Part shown: piece by piece, positions 33,956-44,094 of the stretch
Layout of the letters: each line of letters begins with the position of its first letter
Numbering within the stretch: position 1 is the first letter of the stretch
From: Homarus americanus
Taxonomy: Eukaryota; Arthropoda; Malacostraca; Decapoda; Nephropidae
Reading direction: 5' to 3'
Assembly: GCF_018991925.1 (NCBI RefSeq)
Contig: NW_024736071.1
Coordinates: forward strand, 15,196,920 to 15,260,919
DNA length: 64,000 bases
Position numbers and translations under genes: made by a program
The notes under the pieces: generated by a model
The model's database searches: none
What the model saw: the letters and a program-made list of their open reading frames with translations, nothing else
Told to the model about the DNA's origin: nothing

Positions 33956-36900
33956 TTTTTTGAAAATTTGAAAATTTCTAAAAATTTTCAAAAAATTTTC
34001 GTAATTTTCCGAAAATTTTTCTAAAATTTTCAAAATTTTTCAAAAAAATTTTCAAAAAAATTATCCGGAAAATTTTCAAATTTTCCAAAATTTTCCAAAT
34101 TTTCAGAAATTCTCCAAAAATATCCCCAAAATTTTCCAATATTTCCCAATAATTTTCAGAAAATTTCCAGTACCTTTTCCAGGGTCTTCAGAAAATTCTC
34201 TGCAGTACTTCAAAATTCTTCCAAAATTCTCCAGTAAATTCTTCCGAAAATTTTCCATAATTTTCTCTAAAAATTTTTGAAAATTTTCCAGAATTCCTCT
34301 TGCATTTCATCAATTTTCTGAAAATTCTGTACCTCTTAAAAATTTCAAAATTTTCAGTATTCTTCCAGTACCTCAAAAATTCTTCCAACTCTTTCCTGAG
34401 GTTTTTCCAAAATTCTTCCGAAATCCTTTTCCAGTACCTCCGGAAAATCCTCCATGTACCTTCCAAAATTGATGTCTGAATCTTCCCAAATTCTCTCCCA
34501 AAAATTCTCATTAAAATCTTCCTGGAAATTCTTCCAAAATTTCCTGGACACTTTTCAGTAGTACTCTAAATTTTCCTGTACTTAAAGCTCAGTAATTTTC
34601 CAAAATTTCCAAAATTTTTCCAAAATTTTCCAAAATTTTCAGAAAATTTCCACTGAATTTTCCGAGAAATTTTCCAGTACCAGAATTTTCAGAATTTCCA
34701 AAATTTTGCAGGTACTTTCAGAAAATTTCCCAAAATTTCTCAGAAATTTTCCTTAAAATGCATGAGTTTCCTTCCGTACCTAGTACTCTTCCCAAATTTT
34801 CCTGAGAAATTTTTCAGTAATTTTCCGAAATTTTAATTTTCGAAAATTTTGAAAATTTTTCAAAATTCTGAAAATTTTCCAAATTTTTCCAAAATTTTCA
34901 CAAATTTCGAATTTTCAATTTTCTCCAAATTCAAAATTTTCCAAATTTCCCGAAAATTTTCCAAAATTTTTCCAAAATTTTCAGAAAAATTTGCAATTTT
35001 CCAAAATTTTCCAAAAATTTTCCGAAAATTTTCCAAAATTTTCCGAAAATTTTTGAATTTTCCAAAATTTTCCAAAATTTTCCAAATTTCTGTACTGTAT
35101 CTCTAATAATTTTCAGAAAATTTTCAAAATTTTCGAGGAATGTTTTAAAATTTTCCTGAATTCTTCAAAATTTTCCAAAATTTTTCCAAAATTTTCCAAA
35201 ATTTTCAGAAAATTTCCAAAATTTTCCAGATTTTCCAGTACCTCGAAGAAATTTTTCCGAAATTTTTCCCAAATCTTCCAAAATTTTCTCCCAAATTTCG
35301 AAAATTTTCCAATATTTCCTAAAATGTTCAGAAAATTTTCCAAAAATTTTTCTAAAATTTTCCAAAATTAAAATTTTCCAAAATTTTCTGAGTACTCCAA
35401 AAATTTTCTGCACCTAAATTTTCAAAAAATTTTTCCGTAAAAATTTTCCAAAATTTTCCAAAATTTTCCAAAATTTTCCGAAATTTTTCCAATATTCTGA
35501 AATTTTCCAAAATTTTCCAGAATTTTCCAGAACTTTCCCAATTTTTCCGTACCTTACAAAATTTTCAAAATTGTCCAAAATTGTTCCAAAATTTTAGTAC
35601 CTCCAAAAATTGTACTTGATAATTTTTAGAAATTTTCCAAAATTTCCAAAAATTTTCCAAAAATTTTCCTGTAAATTTTCCGAAATTTTTCCAGTAATTT
35701 CGAAAATTCTTCAAAATTTTTCCTGAAAATTTTCAGAAAAATTCTTCCAAAATTTCTAGAAATTTTTTGCAACATCAGTAATTTCAGAATTTCCAAAATT
35801 TTGATGAATTTTTCCAATACTCAGTACCTTCTAAATTTTTCGTAATTTTTCAAAATTCTTCCGAAATTTTTTCCAAAATTTTCCAGTAATTTTCCAAAAT
35901 TTTCAGTAAATTTTCCAAAATTTTCAGAAAATTTTCAAAATTTTTCCAGTACCTCCAAAATTTTCCAAAATTTCCAAAAATTTTCCAAAATTTCCAGTAA
36001 TTCCTTTTCCTCCAAATTCTCGAAAATTTTTCCAATTTTCAAAACTCCGAACTTCCCACTAACCTTCCCAAAATCTCCAGTAACTTCCACCTCCAAAGAT
36101 TTTCCAAATCTGAAATCTCCAACTTCCCAATCTCCGAAATTCGTTCCTCCAAAATTTTCCGAAATTCCTTCCAAATTCTTCCAGTAACTTCCATCCTTCA
36201 GAGCACCCAAAAATTTCCAGTAAATTTAAAATCCTCAAATTCCCAGATAACTCCTGACTCCAAACTCTTCAAAATCCTTCCGAAATTCCTCCGAATTTCA
36301 ATTCCTCCAAATCTTCCAAAATTCTTCCTGAAATCCTTCCAGACTTTTCTGAACTTCCAATTTCTCCAGAAATCTTTTCCAGTAACCTTTCCAAAAATTC
36401 TGAAATTCTTCCAAAATTTTCCAAAATTTTCCCATTTTCAGAGATTCCCAGAATTTTCTTAGAAATTTCCTTTCAGAAAATCTCCTTCAGTAACTCCGGA
36501 AATTCTTCCAAAATTGAGTTCTTCCAGTACTTCCGAGATTCTTCCAAAATCTCGAAATTCCTTTCCAAAATTCCAGAAATCTTCCAAACTCGAAATCTTT
36601 TCCCAAAATTCCGAAATTCTTTCCGTAACTCTTCCAGTACCTTCCCCAAATTTCCAAAATTCTTCCAAAATTCCTTCCATATTTTTCTCAAAAATCTCCA
36701 GAAATTTTTCAGTACTGACCTTCCAGTTGACTAAAATCCTCCAAAAATTTTTCAGAGTAATTTTCCTGAAAATTTTTCCTAGTAATTTTCCTGGTAATCC
36801 AAAATTTTCCAAAATCAGAACTTGAAATTTTTCCAAATTTTCCAGTAACTTCCCAAATTTTCCGAAATTTTTCCAAATTTAAAATTTTCAGAGAATTTCA

Positions 36901-38342
36901 AAATTTTCCATAGTGTAATTTTCCTGAACTTTTCCAATTTTTCAGACATTTGTAATTCGTAATTTTTCCAAATTTTCCTGAAATTTTTTTGTAATTTTTC
37001 CAGTAATTTTTTCCTCAATTTTCCGAAAAATTCCTAAATTCTTTCCAGTAACTCTTCCAATTTTCCATGCACCTTCCCAAAATTCTTGCACCTTCCAAAA
37101 ATTTTCAGGAAAAATTTCCAGTAATTTTCCTGTAATCTTCCAGAAATTCTTTCAGAAATCTCTGAAATTCTTCCAAAATCTTTCCAAATCAAAATTTCTT
37201 CCGAAATTCCTTTCTGCACTCCTCCAAAAATCCTTCCCAGTGTACTTCAGTTACCTGTATTTCTCCAAAATTTTTCCAGTAATTTTCGAAATTTTATGGT
37301 AATCTTAAAATATCTCAAAAAATCTAAAATTCTTCCAAAATTCTAAGAAATTTCAGAAAATTCTTCAAAAATTTTGAAATTTTTCCAAATTTTCTTTCCA
37401 AAATTTCCCAAATTTCCTGAAATACATATACTTGAAAATCTGGGTTTTTGAAATTGGGGAAATTTTTGAAAACTGGAAATTTCTGAATCTAGGAATTTTG
37501 AAATCTAGGTTTGATAATCTGGGGAAATTTCCAAAATTCTTCAAAATTTCAATCAAATTTTCCAAAAATTTAAAAATTTCCCAGATTTTCCAAAAATTTC
37601 CTAGATTTTCCAAAAATTTCCTAGATTTTTCAGAAATTTCCAGATTTTCCAAAAATTTTCCGAAATTTTTCCAAAATTTTCCGAATTTTTCCAAAATTTC
37701 CCAAAAATTTTCCTCAAATTTTTCCGAAAATTTTCCAAAATTTTGGAAAATCGGGGAAATTTTTAAAATTAGAGAAATTTTTGAGAATTATCCTGATTTG
37801 TAATTTCTAGATTTTCCAAAATTTCCTAGATTTTTCAGAAATTTCCCCAGAGATTTTCCAAAACCTGATATTTTTTCCTAAAATTTTCCGAAAATTTTCC
37901 AAAATTTTGAAATTTGGGGAAATTTTTTAAAATCTGGGGAAATTTTGAAAATCTGGAAATTTCTGTACTAGGAAAATTTTTGAAAATCTAGGAATTTTTG
38001 AAAATCTGGGAAATTTCCAAAAATTTCAACAAACAAATTTTCCAAAATTTAAAAAATTTCCCAGATTTTCCAAAAATTTCCTAGATTTTCCAAAAATTTC
38101 CCTAGATTTTTCAAAATTTCCAGATTTTCCAAAAACTCCCTAGATTTTTCAGAATTTCCTTAATTTCGCAAATTTTCCAAAAATTTTCAAGAATTTTCCA
38201 AAAAATTTCAGAAATTCTTTTCCAAAAATTTTCCGAAAATTTCCGAAAATTTTCCAAAAATTTCCGAAAATTTCCGAAAATTTTCCAAAAATTCCAAAAT
38301 TTTCCAAAAATTGCCCAAATTTTTTAAGAAAATTTTCCGAAA

Positions 38343-41300
38343 TTTTAAGAACCTAACCCAACCTAACCTAACCTAACCTAACCCAACCTAACCTTGTCCC
38401 CCTCCCTACCCCGATCCCTCCTCCTACCCCGCATCCCTGCCCCTACCTGTACAAATCTGAAAAATCTTTAAAAAATCGAAAAAATCGAAAAAATCGAAAA
38501 AACGGAAAATTTGAAAAATAGGAAAACCCAACCTAACCTAACCCAACCCAACCTAACCTAACCTAACCCAACCTAACCTAGCCCTCCCAATTTCATACCC
38601 CTGCACCCTGCCCCTCACTCGCACAAACCATCTGAAAAATCTTTAAAATCGAAAAAAATCGAAAAAATCGAAAAAACGGAAAAAATTTGAAAATAGGAAA
38701 CCTAACCTAACCTAACCCAACCTAGCCCCCTCCCCCCTACCCCCCATCCTGCCCCTACTCCGTACAAATTGATCGGAAAATCTTTAAAAATCGGTAAAAA
38801 TTCGAAAAAAATCGAAAACGGTAAAACAATAGAAAAATAGGAAAACCCAACCTAACCTAACCAACCTAACCTAACCTAACCCAACCTAACCTAACCTAAC
38901 CTAACCCAACCTAACCCAACCTAACCTAACCCAACCTAACCTAACCTAACCTAACCTAACCTTTGCCCCCTCTCCCACCTGATCCTCCTCCAACCCCGCA
39001 TCCCCTGCCCCTACTCCGTACAAATCCATCTGAAAATTTTTTAAATCGGAAAAATCGAAAAAAATCGAAAAAACGGAAAAATTTTGAAAAATAGGAAAAC
39101 CTAACCTAACCTAGCCAAACCTAGCCCCCTCCCCCAACGCCCGCATCCTGCCCCTCACCTGCACAAATCCATCTGAAAAATCTTTAAAAAATCTTTAAAA
39201 ATTCGTAAAAAATCGAAAAAAACGGAAAAAATTTGAAAAAATAGGAAAACCTAACCTAACTTAACCTAACCTAACCTAACCCAACCTAACCTAACCTAAC
39301 CCAACCTAACCTAACCTAACCTAACCTCCTCCACCCCCACCCCGCACCTCCTGCCCCTACTGCGTACCAATCCATCGGAAAATCTTTAAAATCGGTAAAA
39401 TTCGAAAAATCGAAAAACGGTAACAATAGAAAATAGGATAACCTAACCTAACCTAACCCAACCTAACCTAACCTAACCTAACCTAGCCCCCTCCACCCTA
39501 CCCCTGCACCCCTGCCCCTACTGCGTACCAATCCATCGAAAAATCTTTAAAAATCGGTAAAAATTGAAAAAATCGAAAAACGGTAAAACAAAAAAATAGG
39601 ATAACCTAACCTAACCTAACCTAACTTAACTTCTCCTCCCCACCCCCGATCCCTTCCTCCTACCCCGCATCCCCTGCCCCTACTCCGTACAAATTCATCT
39701 GAAAAATCTTTAAAAATCTTTTAAAATTCGAAAAATTCGAAAAACGAAAAAATTTGAAAACTAGGAAAACCTAACCCAAACCTAACCGAACCTAACCTAA
39801 CCTAACCCAACCTAACCTAATCCTAACCCAACCTAACCTAACCCAACCCAACCTAACCTAACCCAACCCAACCCAACCTAACCTAACTCTGCCCCCTCCC
39901 ACCCAGGCACCCCTGCCCCCTACTCCTACCAATCCATCGGAAAATCTTTAAAAAATCGGAAAAAATTCGAAAATCGAAATAAAGGGTAAAAAATAGAAAA
40001 AATAGGATAACCTAACCTAACCTTGCCCTCCCTCTACCCCGATCCTCCCTCCTACCCCCGCATCCATCCTGCCCCCTACTCCGTACAAATTCATCTGAAA
40101 AATCTTTAAAAAATCGGAAAAAATCGAAAAATCGAAAAACGGAAAAATTTGAAAAATAGGAAAACCTAACCTAACCTAACCCAACCTATCCCTCCCTACC
40201 CCCATCCCTGCCCCTACTGCGTACAATCCATCGGAAAAATTTTAAAAAATCGGTAAAAATTCGAAAAAAACGAAAAAAACGGAAAATTTTTGAAAAATAG
40301 GAAACCTAACCCAACCTAACCATAACCTAACCTAACCTAACCCAACCTAACCTAATCCTAACCTAGCCCCCTCCACCCCCTACCTCGCACCCCTGCCCCC
40401 TACTGCACCAATCCATCGGAAAAATCTTTAAAAATCGGTAAAAATTGAAAAAAAATCGAAAAAACGGTAAAACAATAGAAAAATAGGATAACCCAACCCA
40501 ACCTAACCCCAACCTAACCCAACCTAACCTAACCCAACCCAACCTAACCTAACCCAACCCAACCCAACCTAACCCAACCTAACCTAACCTAACCTAACCT
40601 AACCTAACCTAGCTCTCCCTCCCACCCAGGCACACCCTGCCCCTACTCTACCAATCCATCGGAAAATCTTTAAAAATCGGAAAAATTCGAAAAAATCGAA
40701 AACGGTAAAAAACAGAAAATAGGATAACCTAACCTAACCTAACCTAACCTTGCCCTCCTCCCCTACCCCGATCCCTTCCTCCTACCCCCCGCATCCTGCC
40801 CTACTCCGTACAAATCCATCTGAAAAATCTTTAAAAATCGGAAAATTCGAAAAAATTCGAAAAACGGAAAAAATTTTGAAAAAAGGGAAAACCTAACCTA
40901 ACCTAACCCAACCTAGCCCCCCCTCCCTCACTCCCCGCATCCCCCTTACTCCGTACAAATTCATCGGAAAAATCTTTAAAATCGGAAAATTCGAAAAATC
41001 GAAAAACGGAAAATTTGAAAAATAGAAACCTAACCTAACCTAACCCAACCTAACCTAACCCAACCTAACCTAACCTAACCTAACCTAACCTTAACCTAGC
41101 CCTCCAACCCCTACCCCGCACCCCTGCCCTCACTGCACCAATCCATCGAAAAATCTTTAAACTAAAAATCGAAAAAATCGAAAAAAGGAAAAATTTGAAA
41201 AATAGGAAAACCTAACATAACCTAACCAAACCTAACCTAACCTAACCCAACCTAACCTAACCCAACATAACCTAACCTAACCCCCTCTCCACCCCCTACC
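38343..41300. repeat. Composite satellite: CCTAA telomere-type arrays alternating with a conserved spacer
   Basis: Runs of CCTAA/CCCAA pentamers (TTAGG on the minus strand, the usual arthropod telomere unit) alternate with about 16 copies of a spacer. The spacer has a C-rich part (CCCTACCCCGCATCCC), then CTCCGTACAAATCCATCTGA, then an A-rich part with TCTTTAAAAATCGG, AAAAATCGAAAAA and AAAATAGGAAAA. Two spacer types are visible: TCCGTACAAAT with GGAAAAATTTG, and TGCGTACCAAT with GGTAAAACAATAG. Spacer-to-spacer distance is about 140-255 bp because pentamer runs vary from about 2 to more than 20 units. Confidence 0.92.
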
Positions 41301-41520
41301 CCACCCAACCTCCCCTACCCCCACCCACCCCAAACATAACCTAACCTTACCGCCCCCCACCCACCTCCCCACCCCAAACCTACGCTAACCTAACCTGACT
41401 CACCCCCACACCAAACTAACCTAACCTAACCTTACCCGCCCCCCACCTCCCCCACCCCAACCCCAAACCTAACCTAACCTAACCTAACCTGAACCACTCC
41501 CGCCCACCCTCCCCAACCCC
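41301..41520. repeat. Degenerate C-rich edge of the CCTAA satellite
   Basis: CCTAACCTAACC blocks separated by CCCCCACCC-type sequence. The A-rich spacer half is absent. Confidence 0.8.
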
Positions 41521-42428
41521 ACCATCATTCGCACAAAATACAAGTAAATCAAGGTCGAACAAACCGAATCATCTGACCATCTACAATTGCATTACTGATG
41601 ATACAGTTGGAATTCAATGCCTGGTAGAGTTGTGTTTGAACAAGGTAAGGTTTTGTTGTTTCGGGAGCTGAGCCGCATGAAATAAAATTACCGATACGTT
41701 TGAAGTTCGGCAACACCACAGAATATAATTTTGTGATTGTGGATGGTTTTGTCTGCTTCTCTTAACGGACTTATTTACTCGCATTGTTTTTTGTTGTTTT
41801 TTCCTTGGTTCGTTCTCAGTGTGAAATTCACGCTATTTTCATAGCCTTTACACAAATACTATCTATGATATATCAGTTGTTTTTAACCAATTAACTCTTC
41901 TCATAAACGTATAAGACCACAGATGACAAAGCTCGGCGGTAAACGCTGTAGCTGGTTTACGGTCAATTTTTATGATTTTGCATAAATAACATAAAGATTT
42001 TGCTCTTGGTGTTCGCTTGATTTGGGTTACTGTTTGGTGGGTTTTTTTGTCAAATGGGTTGATATTGATTTTACATTACCATTATAACAACGTTGATTCA
42101 GCTCCCAACGGCCGAAAGATTACAGTTTCTGTTCATTTACAGTAATTGGAGAGCCCCTGTGAAGCTGCCAGACACAAAAACTCAAAACAGAAATGAGGAT
42201 GGGAACCTCAGTAGGTTCTGGTGCACATTGCTTGCTTGTGACAGATCTTGCGCGAGTGCTGTCGGAGGCTGTTTACACTAAAAGCACGAAAAATGTCGCA
42301 AGTACTGTCGTGCGAGTTACTGTCAGCTAAATGCGCTAAAGTTCTCGCAGATTTGTTGACATTGTCTGAATATTAGTAGTGTCGCAAGTTCTGGTTTTGG
42401 AATTTTCTTTCACCAGTCTGCAGTGAGC
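41521..42428. other. No host gene seen; possible Harbinger 5' end near 42265
   Basis: Ordinary AT-rich sequence to about 42200. From 42265 the stretch GGCTGTTTACACTAAAAGC and repeated GTCGCAAGTACTG-like blocks resemble the subterminal region of a PIF/Harbinger element, fitting the coding exon that follows at 42429. Confidence 0.35.
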
Positions 42429-43377
42429 ATGCCACGGTATAGAGCTGCACTACTTGTCTTGCACCATGCCAGTAAGGGTAAAAAAAGAAACAAGAATTAT
42501 TGGGTTTGTTACGAGTTGGGGACTTAGAATATAGTTAAAAGTCTACCCAGATCCCAACAGGCAACAACAACAAAAAAAACAAAGACAATCGGACTATAAA
42601 AGGGTAGACAAAGGATGCGAGTTTTTGTTGTGTATAATAAAGTACCATAAATTCCTTAACAAAATATTCATCTTTCTATAATTTACCCTTAACCATACTT
42701 AACCTAAACATTAACAGTATATACATATTTATACAACATACAATAATTTGAAGCAAGGTGGAGGTGGGGGAGGCAATACACGATTACAAATACTTAAGTG
42801 CGGAGCTGAGATGGCTGACGAGTAAGGCTGAGTATTGTAGAAGACGGTAGGTAGTCACTGTGCAGTAGGTTTCCAGGATAGGTGATCCTGTGGTCACTTC
42901 CCAGAGTGAAGTGCTCTCTCATCGAACTGGAGCTGATGAAGAAGATTTGTAGGAGGTGACGCAACAACCAGGATATGGAGAAGGGAAACCCCGGAGTGGT
43001 AATTAAGACTAGTCATACTCGTGTTTCATCCCTAGATGACGTTGCTCGTGGTGCTGGGTAGGTAGATCAGGACAATAGATGGCGTGGTTCGTAGTGCTGG
43101 GTAGGTAGATCATGACAATTGGTGGCGTGGTTCGGAACAGGTTAAAAACTGGATTTTGAGAAGGGAAGAAAACGGTGCTTACAACAATTTAATCAATGAG
43201 CTCAGAATTGAAGATGCTCAACAGTTCAGAAATTTCATCCGTATGTCTGCTGTGAATCTCGAAGAACTTTTGTCCCTGGTTGGGCCAAAAATACAGAAGC
43301 AAGGTACTCGGTTCCGAAAGTCAATTTCACCTTGTGAACGTCTAGACTCTAGAGTAACTCTTCGCTTTCTTGCAACA
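42429..43377 (+). pseudogene. HARBI1-like (PIF/Harbinger) transposase, N-terminal exons only
   Basis: Exon a (42429-42503) encodes MPRYRAALLVLHH, a KKRNKNYW stretch, then GTTTGT as a weak donor. Exon b starts after CAG at 43141 and runs to about 43377, where GTAAAGT is a donor after TLRFLAT. Joined at phase 0, the join reads ...NYW-VKNWILRREENGAY, matching the YW-VK-WI-RR-GAY start of Harbinger transposase-derived nucleases. It then continues with FRNFIRMSAVNLEELLSLVG and ISPCERL, the helical region before the DDE nuclease. The nuclease half does not follow: a hAT fragment begins at about 43444. Either the gene was cut by that insertion or it is a domesticated remnant. The transposase family is clear; the splice model is inferred. 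Confidence 0.65.
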
Positions 43378-43443
43378 GTAAAGTAAATTTATGTTTATTT
43401 TGATAACATAAAAGTTGTAATGAGAGATTGAATCAAACGATGG

Positions 43444-44090
43444 CAGGCGTATACCCAGGATTCTGGTATGGGGGGTTTCCCAGATTGTCTGAATGTAAAT
43501 ATATACAGAGCGAGCGCAGCGAGCCCATACAGCTGCGGGGGCTGTAAGGCCCCTAGAAAAATTTGAAATTTGATCAATTTCAGGGATTTTTTGAGGCCAT
43601 ATGCGACGGCTATTAGGTTATTTGAAAATATAATCAAGGGCTAATGTAGAATGGGGGTAAACATTCAATGTCATAACAGACACTTGAAAAGGAAAAAGTA
43701 CAAGGCAAGTTCAACGTATAAATCATGTTTTATTTTTATTACACATCAAGAGTAACTTATCTATATGCTGTCACTACCACATTTTGAGTTCATTAACATT
43801 TTATTTTGTATTGTTTAAACAATCACTTCATTGCAGTTATTCATGATCATCTGCAATAATATCAACAAGTTTCATATTCCTTGGATTTTGCCGTGCAAAG
43901 ATGTCAATGATGTCACTGACTTCCACTGAAATGTCTCTGTGGATGTGGAGGAGGCTGAGGCTAGACAGTTGTGCAGTCCCCATTGCTGATCTTATATTGG
44001 TCTTGATGCTCTTCAAGGCACTGAAGGACCTCTCAGCAGAGCAGGTGGTGACTGGCAGGGTGCAGAGGATGGTCAGCAAACACACTATAC
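43444..44090 (-). pseudogene. hAT (ZMYM1-like) transposase C-terminal remnant
   Basis: Minus-strand frame 43837-44085 encodes ILCTLPVTTCSAERSFSALK, then a TNIRSAMG.AQLSSLSLLHIHRD block and FARQNPRNMK. This is the hAT C-terminal dimerisation domain, of the ZMYM1-like type. The rest of the transposase is missing: LINE sequence begins directly upstream at about 44095. On the left, CAGGCGTATACCCAGGATTC at about 43443-43462 looks like the element's terminal inverted repeat. The protein is only about 82 residues here, against several hundred in intact elements. Confidence 0.75.
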
Positions 44091-44094
44091 ACGC

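Larger units (their letters stand above)
32867..38342. repeat. AAAATTTTCC-type satellite, degenerate
   Basis: About 5.5 kb is built almost wholly from variants of CAAAATTTTC / GAAAATTTTCC, with recurring short insertions such as AGTACCT and AGTAATTTT. Part of 36000-37300 is less AT-rich and more diverged. In about 37430-37530 and 37740-37990 the complementary strand (GGAAATTTTTGAAAAT type) appears on the plus strand, i.e. local inversion. It includes two LINE-derived inserts. Open frames rich in K, F, N and I here are products of the repeat and are not genes. Confidence 0.9.

Noticed and set aside
32881..37803. K/F/N/I-rich frames up to about 125 codons
   Set aside because: Produced by the AAAATTTTCC satellite on both strands; no domain, no start or splice context.
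38343..41300. A true chromosome end
   Set aside because: The pentamer runs are short, interrupted by spacers, and followed by 22 kb of ordinary sequence; interstitial within this assembly.
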